Positions 1 through 7,076 of a stretch of DNA of 64,000 nt are shown here, in pieces (within the stretch, counting starts at the first letter, position 1; each line of letters opens with the position of its first letter). Below the pieces are notes generated by a model. That model was not told the origin of the DNA and searched no databases. It was given only the letters and a program-made list of their open reading frames with translations. The translations under genes and the position numbers were made by a program. Origin of the DNA: Arthrobacter sp. SLBN-122 (GTDB lineage Bacteria; Actinomycetota; Actinomycetes; Actinomycetales; Micrococcaceae); assembly GCF_006715165.1 (NCBI RefSeq), contig NZ_VFMS01000001.1:1674001-1738000 (forward strand), given 5' to 3'.

Positions 1-552
1 GAGCCTGTCCTGCAGGGCCCTGATGGACAGGGGACGCTGCGGGTCACCGTGCGGAACCTCGGCAACGGCTCGGCCCAGCTCCTCCGGCTGCGGAAGGGAA
101 CCAAGGTGGCCTTGGAAGGCCCTTACGGGTTGCTCAGCACGGCTGCAAGGACCCGGAACAAGGTGGTGATGATCGGTGCGGGCATCGGCATCACACCCCT
201 GCGCGCACTGCTGGAGACCACGCCGTTCGCACCCGGCCAGGCGACCATCCTGCTTCGCGGCCACACAGACCAGGAGCTGTACCTGGGCCGCGAGATCCTT
301 GACCTCTGCCGGGCCCGCGGAGTTCGGCTCTTCCAACTCACCGGGCCGCGGCCACAGGGGCAGGGCCGCTCCTCCTGGCTTCCGGAAGACGCCGTGCGGA
401 GCGGCTACAGCCTCGCCTCCTATGTGCCGGACATAGCGGAAGCGGACGTCTATGTCTGCGGTCCGGCGGCGTGGGCGGCCAATGTCATAGCGGATGCCGG
501 GAAGGCCGGCGTCCGTGAAGAACAGATCCATCACGAAAGGTTTGACTGGTGA
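1..552 (+). CDS. FNR-type NAD(P)H:flavin/ferric reductase, C-terminal part (5' end outside window)
   Basis: The frame is open from base 1, so the N-terminus, possibly a ferric-reductase-like membrane domain plus the start of the FAD domain, lies upstream. The visible part is the end of the flavin-binding barrel and the whole nicotinamide-binding domain: a G-A-G-I-G-I-T-P loop, a V-C-G-P motif and the aromatic-ended C-terminus HHERFDW, all typical of the ferredoxin-NADP reductase superfamily. The stop overlaps the GTG of the FMN-binding protein by 4 bp (549-552), which implies translational coupling. With FMN_bind and apbE downstream, it probably feeds electrons from NAD(P)H to a covalently flavinylated membrane or exported protein. 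Substrate is not determinable. Confidence 0.85.
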   Translation, partial: EPVLQGPDGQGTLRVTVRNLGNGSAQLLRLRKGTKVALEGPYGLLSTAARTRNKVVMIGAGIGITPLRALLETTPFAPGQATILLRGHTDQELYLGREILDLCRARGVRLFQLTGPRPQGQGRSSWLPEDAVRSGYSLASYVPDIAEADVYVCGPAAWAANVIADAGKAGVREEQIHHERFDW

Positions 553-1073
553 AAATACGCGGAACAATCGCAGCGGGCCTGGCCTCCGCCGGGATCCTCA
601 TGGCTGGATGGCAGGCCGGCACGCAGGTGGGCGGCATCAGCACGGTGGCAACAAGTACGACGGCGACAGGCACCACGGATTCAACGGGCACCGGGTCGAC
701 GGGGACGGGTTCGTCCGGCACAGGTGGATCGACCGGCACGGGTTCGGCAGGTTCCGCCGGCTCGACCGGCTCAACCGGTTCGACCGGCTCGTCAGCCTCC
801 GGCACCTACAAGGGAACCGCGGTTCAGACCCGGTTCGGTCCCGTGCAGGTCCAGATCACGGTGGCCAGCGGAAAGATCACGGAGGTCACCGCCCTGCAGC
901 TGACCAACACCGACCGCAAGTCCATCCAGATCAGCAACCGCGCGGCACCCCTGCTCCGCACCAAGGTCCTCACGGCGCAGTCGGCCGATGTCCAGACCGT
1001 CAGCGGCGCAACCATCACCAGCGACGCGTACCTGGCTTCACTCCAGGCAGCCATCGATGCCGCCAGCCTCTAA
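549..1073 (+). CDS. FMN-binding domain protein (covalent flavin carrier)
   Basis: 174 aa. A short N-terminal hydrophobic segment (about residues 5-25) acts as signal or anchor. A low-complexity Ser/Thr/Gly linker follows (about residues 38-80), then an FMN_bind domain. The motif V-S-G-A-T-I-T places T155 as the threonine that ApbE enzymes flavinylate in this family. Start is GTG, overlapping the upstream reductase stop. The apbE gene follows at once, which supports ApbE-dependent FMN attachment outside the membrane. The role is likely extracytoplasmic one- or two-electron relay. The linker DNA is itself a repetitive tract of Gly/Ser/Thr codons and may vary in length between strains. Confidence 0.88.
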   Translation: MKIRGTIAAGLASAGILMAGWQAGTQVGGISTVATSTTATGTTDSTGTGSTGTGSSGTGGSTGTGSAGSAGSTGSTGSTGSSASGTYKGTAVQTRFGPVQVQITVASGKITEVTALQLTNTDRKSIQISNRAAPLLRTKVLTAQSADVQTVSGATITSDAYLASLQAAIDAASL

Positions 1074-1077
1074 CCCA

Positions 1078-1878
1078 GTGGGCGCAGCAACCGGCGGTCC
1101 CATCCTGAAGGCCCGCACCTTTGAATGCATGGGTACGGTCATCGGCTTGACGCTGCCCATCGGCTCCCCCACGGAACGGCAACCAGGGCTTGACGAGCTC
1201 ACCGCCGCCACCGCCGTCGTCGAACGCCTTTTCCGGGACCTGGACGAAAAATTCAGCCTGTACCGCCCGGATTCGGAAGCGGCCAGGCTGGCCCGCGGCG
1301 AATTGACGCTGCGCCGCGCCTCGGAGCAGATGCGCCAGCGGTATGCGGAGGCACATGAATGGCGGCTGCGCACGGACGGCGCCTTCACCCCTGAACGGCC
1401 CGACGGGGTACTGGACCTTTCCGGAATTATTAAAGGTCATGCAATCCGCGAGGCAGGTACCTCACTCCTGGCCCTGGGCCGGCAGGATTGGTGCCTCAAT
1501 GCCGGCGGCGACGTCCTGGTCAGCGGCTCGCCCCGTCCCGGCAGCAGCGAGCCATGGAAGGCCGGCATCGTGGACCCGGCAGACCGCCGGACCCTGGTCA
1601 CGGGCTGCGCACTGGGTGGCAGCAGCCGGCACACGGCGATTGCCACCTCCGGCTCCGCCGAGCGCGGGGAGCACATTTGGCGGGTGGGACGCGGAAATGA
1701 GTTTGTCCAGGTCACCGTGGCCGCGGCCGATATTGTCACGGCCGATGTCCTGGCTACGGCAATCGTTGCCGGCGGAAGCACCGTGCTGAACCGTGCCACG
1801 GAGCAATGGGATGTTGCCGTGCTGGCGATCCGCGCGGACAGCTCCATCCTGGCGACGCCGGCGTTCCACCCCGCCTGA
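1078..1878 (+). CDS. apbE: FAD:protein FMN transferase (ApbE family)
   Basis: About 266 aa from a GTG at 1078, 4 bp after the preceding stop. The open frame extends further upstream, but that part overlaps the FMN_bind gene and has no family similarity. ApbE features seen: an M-G-T-V beginning, D-L-S-G-I-I-K-G-H-A near residue 112 (family pattern D-L-G-G-I-A-K-G), L-N-A-G-G-D, and A-T-S-G-S-A-E in the C-terminal third. ApbE transfers FMN from FAD to a Thr/Ser of FMN_bind domains with Mg2+; the substrate here is most likely the preceding gene. No lipobox is visible, so its side of the membrane is uncertain. The exact start is also uncertain. Confidence 0.85.
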   Translation: MGAATGGPILKARTFECMGTVIGLTLPIGSPTERQPGLDELTAATAVVERLFRDLDEKFSLYRPDSEAARLARGELTLRRASEQMRQRYAEAHEWRLRTDGAFTPERPDGVLDLSGIIKGHAIREAGTSLLALGRQDWCLNAGGDVLVSGSPRPGSSEPWKAGIVDPADRRTLVTGCALGGSSRHTAIATSGSAERGEHIWRVGRGNEFVQVTVAAADIVTADVLATAIVAGGSTVLNRATEQWDVAVLAIRADSSILATPAFHPA

Positions 1879-1894
1879 GCCACGGCCGGGACCC

Positions 1895-2656
1895 CTACAG
1901 CCGCGTGAACGTGGGGTACTTCGGCTGCAGGTTGTCCCCGGACGACTTACCGGTTACGCGCCGGACCACCCACGGAGCCGCGTACTCGCGGAACCACTGG
2001 GCGTTGGCACGCAGGGCATCGGCACCGCTCAACTCCGGGACCGGGGACATCGGCGGGATGTCGATGGAGTGGTCGTATTTAAGGACCTCGAGGACCCGCT
2101 TGGCCATGTTGGCGTGCCCGGCAGCGGACATGTGCATCCGGTCGTGCGCCCACATGCCCCAGTCGTAGTACTCGCTGAAGCGCCAGTAATCCACCAGCAG
2201 CGCGCCGTGGTCGCCCGCGATTCCCCGGACCAGCTCGTTGTAAATGGCGGTACGGCCGCGCATCGTGCCAAAAACCTTTGAACCCCGGGCATCGAAACCG
2301 GTGAACATGACAACGGTGGCACCGGTGGCAGCCAGCTTCCCAACCGCGTCGTTGTACTCCACCAGGAGGTCATCGATGTCCACGCGCGGGCGAAGGATGT
2401 CGTTGGCACCGGCATAGATGCTCACCAGCGTGGGGTTGAGTTCGACGGCGGAGTCCACCTGCTCGGCCAGGATCTGGCGGAGCTTCCGGCCGCGGATGGC
2501 CAGGTTGGCGTAGCCGAAGTCAGGATCGGCGGCGCAGAGCTGCTCTGCCACCCGGTCTGCCCAGCCGCGAACACCGTTGGGGCGTGTGGGGTCGTCGTCT
2601 CCGACGCCTTCGGTGAATGAGTCGCCAAGGGCCACGAACCGGGAAGAAAAATCCAT
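1895..2656 (-). CDS. SGNH/GDSL-family hydrolase (paralogue 1)
   Basis: 253 aa from the ATG at 2656 (M-D-F-S-S-R-F). An in-frame extension to 2692 is possible but adds no family sequence. Block I is V-A-L-G-D-S-F-T-E-G-V-G with the nucleophile Ser. Block III has the G-A-N-D oxyanion motif, and the D-x-x-H block is D-R-M-H-M-S-A-A-G-H, giving the catalytic Asp and His. No signal peptide is seen, so it is a cytoplasmic esterase/lipase-like enzyme of unknown substrate. It is convergent with apbE. A close paralogue lies at 3562-4407, and a MarR gene lies immediately upstream on the same strand. Confidence 0.85.
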   Translation of the reverse strand: MDFSSRFVALGDSFTEGVGDDDPTRPNGVRGWADRVAEQLCAADPDFGYANLAIRGRKLRQILAEQVDSAVELNPTLVSIYAGANDILRPRVDIDDLLVEYNDAVGKLAATGATVVMFTGFDARGSKVFGTMRGRTAIYNELVRGIAGDHGALLVDYWRFSEYYDWGMWAHDRMHMSAAGHANMAKRVLEVLKYDHSIDIPPMSPVPELSGADALRANAQWFREYAAPWVVRRVTGKSSGDNLQPKYPTFTRL

Positions 2657-2700
2657 GCGGCCAGTTTGCCATCCGTTGCCGGGAGCAACCAATCAGTCGG

Positions 2701-3207
2701 TTATATGGCCGGGTCAGGCTGCGTCTCGCGCAGGATCCAGTGGTCCTTGTCCAGGCGTCCCACCACTTTTTCGCCGATCCGGGCCAGGTCCAGCACATCC
2801 TGCTCCGTCAGGGCGTCGAGGAACAGGTCGCGCACGTCCTCCACGTGGCCCGGGGCCAGCCCGACGATGGTGGCCATGCCCTCCTCGGTGAGGTGTACTG
2901 TGGTCACCCTTGCATCGTGGGGGTGGGGACGCCGTTCCACCCAGCCGCGCTTCTGCAGCTTGGTGACCACGTGCGACAGGCGGGACAGTGAAGCGCTGCT
3001 GCGCGCAGCGAGTTCGCTCATGGGCAGGAACCGGTCCTCGGCCTCGGACAACATGGCCAGGACCGTGTAGTCGAAGAGGGACAGCTTCCCCGCTGCATGC
3101 AGCCTGGTGTCGAGCGCCGCGGGCAGCAGCGTATTGATGCTCACCAGCGCCAACCAGGCGCGGCGTTCGTCAGCGGTGAGCCAGCGGGATTCGGTCATGG
3201 GCTCCAT
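2701..3207 (-). CDS. MarR-family transcriptional regulator
   Basis: 168 aa. It has the helical N-terminus, winged helix (recognition region around A-A-R-S-S-A-S-L-S-R-L-S-H-V-V-T-K-L) and the wing R-R-P-H-P-H-D-A-R-V-T-T-V-H-L-T-E-E-G that marks MarR proteins. It ends 44 bp before the start chosen for the SGNH hydrolase, so the two may be cotranscribed. It is divergent from the YCII gene across a 52-bp gap containing a TTGA-TCTT-TCAA element. Ligand unknown; the family usually senses phenolic or lipophilic compounds. The start may be at 3207 or nine bases in. Confidence 0.88.
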   Translation of the reverse strand: MEPMTESRWLTADERRAWLALVSINTLLPAALDTRLHAAGKLSLFDYTVLAMLSEAEDRFLPMSELAARSSASLSRLSHVVTKLQKRGWVERRPHPHDARVTTVHLTEEGMATIVGLAPGHVEDVRDLFLDALTEQDVLDLARIGEKVVGRLDKDHWILRETQPDPAI

Positions 3208-3214
3208 TCTACGA

Positions 3215-3226
3215 TTGATCTTTCAA
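3215..3226. promoter_or_regulatory. Possible MarR operator, TTGA-N4-TCAA
   Basis: TTGATCTTTCAA sits in the 52-bp divergent gap between the MarR gene and the YCII gene. Short palindromes in such gaps are typical MarR autoregulatory sites. The half-sites are only 4 bp, so the match could be chance. Confidence 0.35.
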
Positions 3227-3259
3227 GTAGCTTGCTGCAGCACCGGTAGGCTTGGCCTC

Positions 3260-3565
3260 ATGTATGTTGTCTCCCTCACCTACCGCGTGCCGCAGGAGAT
3301 CGTGGACTTCCACAACGACGCCCACATCGCCTGGCTGCAGAAGGCGTTCGACGACGGCGTCTTCATTGCGGCCGGCCGCAAGATCCCCCGCACCGGAGGA
3401 CTGCTGCTCTCGCAGTCGGAACGGGAAACCCTGGACGCGAGCCTGGCGCAGGACCCGTTCTACGTCAACGGCGTGGCCGACTTTGAGGTGTTGGAATTCC
3501 ACGCCGGCCGGGTGGCCCCGGGGTTCGAAAACCTGTTGGACACCCCGCCCGCACAAACCAGCTAG
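3260..3565 (+). CDS. YCII-related domain protein
   Basis: 101 aa from the ATG at 3260; the open frame extends upstream into the MarR gene but that part is a shadow. The sequence looks like a small ferredoxin-like alpha/beta YCII protein: M-Y-V-V-S-L-T-Y, an H-N-D-A-H-I-A-W-L segment and a C-terminal V-L-E-F strand. Family members are small, of mostly unknown function, and some act as dehalogenase- or muconolactone-isomerase-like enzymes. It may be controlled by the divergent MarR protein. Its end overlaps the convergent SGNH gene by 4 bp. Confidence 0.75.
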   Translation: MYVVSLTYRVPQEIVDFHNDAHIAWLQKAFDDGVFIAAGRKIPRTGGLLLSQSERETLDASLAQDPFYVNGVADFEVLEFHAGRVAPGFENLLDTPPAQTS

Positions 3566-4407
3566 GGTGGGCTGCCGCCGTCGGGCAATTCCGCGGCGAC
3601 CTTCTTCAGCCCGCCTTTCCGCGGGACCTTCACCGGCCCGGGCCAGCGCGGGCTGAGCGTATCCCCCAGCGTTACGCCGCGGAGCTTGCGGCCAAAGAGC
3701 GGCAGCACCCAGTCGTGGACCCAGCGCCGCTGGCGCCGCTCCCACTCCCGCAGGCCGAGCCGGGGCGGCTGCTCCCAGTCCCTGGGCTTGATCTTGTGCG
3801 GCACACCCAGTTGGTCCAGCACCTGCCCGGCCAGGTATTTGTGCCCCGCTTTGGACATGTGGAGCCGGTCCGAGTCCCACATGCGCCGGTCGTGGAAGGC
3901 GTCCAGGCACCAGTAGTCCACCAGCACCGCGCCGTACTGGTCCGCGATCTCCCGCACCCGCTGGTTGTAATAGGTGTTGCGCTTCTTCAACGGCTCCAGG
4001 AGCGCGGAAACCTTGACGTCGAATCCGGTGAAGAGGACCACCGTGGCACCGGTGCCGGCGAGCCGGGCAACAAACCGTTCGTAGTCCGCCATGAGTGCTG
4101 CCATGTCCGTCTTCAGGTCCAGGATGTCGTTTCCGCCGGCGTAGAGGGTGACCAGGGTTGGCCGCATCTGCAGTGCCGGTTCCAGTTGCTCGTCGATAAT
4201 GTGCCGCAGCCGTTTGCTTCGGACGGCCAGGTTGGCGTACTTCCACCCCGGCTGTGCCTTGGCGAGTTTCTCGGCCACCCGGTCGGCCCACCCCCGCACG
4301 CCATTGGGCAGCCGCTCATCCCGGTCCCCCACCCCTTCGGTGAAGGAGTCGCCAAGGGCAACAAAGACCCGCCGCCCGGAGTCAGGGAGCAAGGAATCAC
4401 GCGCCAC
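3562..4407 (-). CDS. SGNH/GDSL-family hydrolase (paralogue 2)
   Basis: 281 aa. It shares V-A-L-G-D-S-F-T-E-G-V-G-D, G-V-R-G-W-A-D-R-V-A-E, a G-G-N-D block and D-R-L-H-M-S-K-A-G-H with the gene at 1895-2656, so catalytic Ser, Gly, Asn, Asp and His are all present. It differs by a longer Arg/Trp-rich C-terminus (about residues 205-281). No signal peptide is seen. Two diverged copies within 2.5 kb suggest an old tandem duplication with later insertion or rearrangement of the MarR/YCII pair. Substrate unknown. Confidence 0.85.
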   Translation of the reverse strand: MARDSLLPDSGRRVFVALGDSFTEGVGDRDERLPNGVRGWADRVAEKLAKAQPGWKYANLAVRSKRLRHIIDEQLEPALQMRPTLVTLYAGGNDILDLKTDMAALMADYERFVARLAGTGATVVLFTGFDVKVSALLEPLKKRNTYYNQRVREIADQYGAVLVDYWCLDAFHDRRMWDSDRLHMSKAGHKYLAGQVLDQLGVPHKIKPRDWEQPPRLGLREWERRQRRWVHDWVLPLFGRKLRGVTLGDTLSPRWPGPVKVPRKGGLKKVAAELPDGGSPP

Positions 4408-4501
4408 CGCCCCAACCTAACGGCACAAAGAAAAGCAAGGACGACGCCGGGATGAACAGTAAGTGCGCGGGCGTCGAGGTGAGGCGGCTGCGGAGTGCCC
4501 G

Positions 4502-4530
4502 GGCCCGTTCCCTCCCATAGGGAACGGGCC
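4502..4530 (-). terminator. Rho-independent-like hairpin after the three-module protein
   Basis: GGCCCGTTCCC-tcccata-GGGAACGGGCC is a perfect 11-bp stem with a 7-nt loop. It lies six bases past the stop of the minus-strand gene that ends at 4536. There is no strong T-run, which is common in high-GC actinobacteria. Confidence 0.7.
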
Positions 4531-4535
4531 GGTCA

Positions 4536-6791
4536 TCATGGTGTCCGTGACCCGCTGTCGGTCTGCATCCCTCCCTGGACCGGACGGAACTCCCAAGTGT
4601 AGGAGCCGTCAGCCTTCAAGCTCATCCTCAGGTGGCCCCAGGTGTCGCTGAACTTCCGCTGGATGTAGGCCGGGTCGCTGGTGAACGAGCGGAGGCCGAT
4701 ACCGCCAGTGGACACCTGGAACTGCTGCATGCCGTCCGGTACGCATTGGTCCGCGTTGTTCACAGGGCAGGTCCGCTCATAGTTGTGCTGGGAGCCGGAC
4801 AGCAACACTTTCACCCGGTTGTTCCAGAACATGTCGATCCAAGGCTTCGCCTGGGTGAAGCGGGTGTGGCTGGACGTGTTGGAGGTGAAATATGGGTCAT
4901 GGTAGACGGCAGCCAGATGTTTCCCGGCGGCCTTGGCCGCCTTCAGGTCAGCGTCCATTTCCGCGGTCATGGCCTGCGCCCGGGACGCGTTGTACCGCCA
5001 CGTTGCGGTGGGCGCCACCAGGATGTGCCAGTTGCCCTTATCGAACGAATACCACTCCATGGCATCCTGGAACCGGCCCAGAGTAGTGCTGGTAGCGGAC
5101 TTGGTGGTACTCACGCATTGGCCGTCCATGAACCGGTCCACGTCATCATTTACACCCGGCTCCAGGTCGTGGTTGGGGCCCGTGGTCCAGTACGTCTTGG
5201 CCTTCAAGCCGCCCCACAGCGTGTTCCATGCCCCCAGCGTCGAGCAGGTCCCCTTGTCGTACTGGAAGTCCCCGATTGCGAGGAAATTATCCAACGAACC
5301 GTCGTTGAGGCCGCCGATGATGCTTGCAGCATTCTTACCGGACGCCGAGCTCGTCGACGTATTTCCTGCAGGGTTCATGTCGCCAACGGCCGCGAATTCG
5401 AAAGAATCACCCGACGGCGGAGTGGTAGGCGCCGGGGTCGGGCTAGAGGTAGGCGCCGGGCTGGACGTCGGGGTGGGGGTAGGCGCCGGGCTCAGGCCGG
5501 CCGCGCCTGCAGCCGGGTAAACACGTACCCAGTCCACGCGCATTTCCCCTGCACCGTCAGCAGTGGAATCCGGGAACCAATCCAGCTGCAGCGTCTGGTG
5601 CATGCTGCCTGGCGGCTGGTGGGTGGGGTCGTTGTCCTCGAACCACTTCACGCCATCCACGTAACCGACCATCCCGGCGGGGGACCAGTCCACGGCGTAG
5701 TTGTGGAACTGGGAGACGTCCAGCGTCTTGCTGGCCCTGGTCTGGGAGTTGCTGCAGGAGAAGTGCTGGAAGAACTTGATGACGTTCCAGTCGCCCGATG
5801 TTTCCGCGTAATCCACTTCACCGTCGCAAGGCCAGTTCCCGCTGTCCGGCCACAGGATCGAGACCATGTGGTATTCGTTGTCGCCCGACCCGGCGGCGCG
5901 GACCTCCCACCGCCCGTACTTCTGGCGGGCGAACTTCGCGGACATGCCGGCGGTTGTCCCGTCGGGTGTTCCGTTCATGACCATTTTGGAGCCGTCCACT
6001 TTTACCTGCTGTGGGCTGCGGATGCCCTTGCCGGCGTGTCCTGCGCTGTTGTAGACGCTCCATTTGGTTGCGTCCGGGGCTCCGGTGTAATTGAACTCGT
6101 CCCCGGCGACGGGAGCGCCCCAGTTCTGCGTGGTGGCAGCCTGGGCACCACTCGGATCAGTGGGCGCAGGTGTGGGGGTGGGGGTCGGCGTCGGGGTGGG
6201 GTTCGCCACCACCACGTCAGCCTCGGTGGTGATCACCAGCTTGGGGCGGAGCGCTGCGTCCAAGGCCTGGTTCGATTTGAAGCCCAGCCACTTCTGAACG
6301 CCGGATTCCAGCCTGAAGTTCTGCTCACCGCCGGTGGCGGTGACGCCCCTGGTGACGTCCCATTCCACCCAGGCGCCGTTGGAGAACCCGCCGGTCTTGC
6401 CCAGCCAGGTCCCGCGCGCCGGCGCGTTGTTCCAGGTGACGCCCGTTTCGGTCCATGCCCCGCTCGTGGTGTAAACATCCACAAACTCAGTCGATGTTGC
6501 CGCCGCCTCGGAGTAGGCCCGCAGCTTTGCCGAGACGATGTGCTCCCCGGCAGGGACCTGGACGTTGAACCGCAGCAGACTGTTCCGCGCGATGCTTGTC
6601 CGGCCCTCCGTGGACCATCGGACGCTGGTCCCGAAGTTCTCTGTTGGCCGGTCGGCCTGAACGTAAGTGTCGGCGGTCGGCGCGAATGTCAGCGCTCCAA
6701 CCGCGTTGGCCACGCTGCCCACTACCGCGAGCGAAACGAGCATGACTAAAAGTGTCAGGGCAGAAATAGCCCGCCGCAGGATGGTTTTCAT
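4536..6791 (-). CDS. Secreted three-module protein: DNRLRE/CBM96-like + GH16-like + calcineurin-like phosphoesterase
   Basis: 751 aa. Signal peptide about residues 1-30. A DNRLRE/CBM96-type beta-sandwich follows (about 33-188, opening A-D-T-Y-V). A Pro/Thr linker (198-212) leads to a GH16-like concanavalin fold (about 228-427) carrying E325-V-D-Y-A-E330, which fits the E-x-D-x-x-E catalytic motif. A second Pro/Thr/Ser linker (434-462) leads to a calcineurin-like phosphoesterase domain (about 464-745). In that last domain G-D (508-509), N540-H541-D and H631 are kept. The first ligand motif reads D471-M-N instead of D-x-H, and the last reads G-S667-Q-H669 instead of G-H-x-H, so metal binding may be altered. 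Probably a secreted polysaccharide-active protein; the role of the third module is unknown. Confidence 0.82.
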   Translation of the reverse strand: MKTILRRAISALTLLVMLVSLAVVGSVANAVGALTFAPTADTYVQADRPTENFGTSVRWSTEGRTSIARNSLLRFNVQVPAGEHIVSAKLRAYSEAAATSTEFVDVYTTSGAWTETGVTWNNAPARGTWLGKTGGFSNGAWVEWDVTRGVTATGGEQNFRLESGVQKWLGFKSNQALDAALRPKLVITTEADVVVANPTPTPTPTPTPAPTDPSGAQAATTQNWGAPVAGDEFNYTGAPDATKWSVYNSAGHAGKGIRSPQQVKVDGSKMVMNGTPDGTTAGMSAKFARQKYGRWEVRAAGSGDNEYHMVSILWPDSGNWPCDGEVDYAETSGDWNVIKFFQHFSCSNSQTRASKTLDVSQFHNYAVDWSPAGMVGYVDGVKWFEDNDPTHQPPGSMHQTLQLDWFPDSTADGAGEMRVDWVRVYPAAGAAGLSPAPTPTPTSSPAPTSSPTPAPTTPPSGDSFEFAAVGDMNPAGNTSTSSASGKNAASIIGGLNDGSLDNFLAIGDFQYDKGTCSTLGAWNTLWGGLKAKTYWTTGPNHDLEPGVNDDVDRFMDGQCVSTTKSATSTTLGRFQDAMEWYSFDKGNWHILVAPTATWRYNASRAQAMTAEMDADLKAAKAAGKHLAAVYHDPYFTSNTSSHTRFTQAKPWIDMFWNNRVKVLLSGSQHNYERTCPVNNADQCVPDGMQQFQVSTGGIGLRSFTSDPAYIQRKFSDTWGHLRMSLKADGSYTWEFRPVQGGMQTDSGSRTP

Positions 6792-6927
6792 GGAATGAGA
6801 CCTTAATGTTCCAGTTGAAATAACCGAAGCATACGGCTTGTCACACCCTATGACATAGCAATTACCGATCTGGAGATTCTTGAAAACGTGTGTTACGCGG
6901 GAGCAGGCTGAAGTGACGCCACAACGA

Positions 6928-7044
6928 GCCGTGACTGACGACTTGCGTAGGAGCGCATCGCCGACACCAGAGCTGAGTGAGGCCGCCCGCGGCCGAAGGA
7001 AGCGCCGGGAGGTGTCTAAGCGACGGCAAGTCGGCAGTTACGGC
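6928..7044. repeat. Long imperfect inverted repeat with nested hairpins (MITE-like or structured RNA)
   Basis: GCCGTGACTGACGACTTGC (6928-6946) pairs with the complement of GCAAGTCGGCAGTTACGGC (7026-7044), 17 of 19 positions. Inside, GACACC (6963-6968) pairs with GGTGTC (7011-7016), TCGC (6958-6961) with GCGA (7020-7023), and GGCCGcccGCGGCC forms an inner hairpin near 6981-6994. The whole 117 bp can fold as one branched stem. It sits in the 273-bp gap (6792-7064) between two minus-strand genes. The gap otherwise holds only the presumed promoter of the three-module gene and a doubtful 62-codon frame. Confidence 0.65.
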
Positions 7045-7057
7045 GCCTCAACCAAGG

Positions 7058-7076
7058 GCCGAAGCTAGCCTTCGGC
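7058..7076 (-). terminator. Hairpin over the stop codon of the siderophore operon
   Basis: GCCGAAG-ctagc-CTTCGGC is a 7-bp stem with a 5-nt loop that contains the stop codon of the gene ending at 7065. It is well placed to end the minus-strand iron operon, but lacks a T-run. Confidence 0.5.

Noticed and set aside
4632..6749. 705-codon plus-strand frame opposite the three-module gene
   Set aside because: It is an antisense shadow caused by high GC; its product is low-complexity Gly/Arg/Val-rich, while the opposite strand has a signal peptide and three recognisable domains.
6880..7068. 62-codon frame over the inverted repeat
   Set aside because: Its bases are better explained by the long palindrome; no ribosome-binding site and very Arg-rich.
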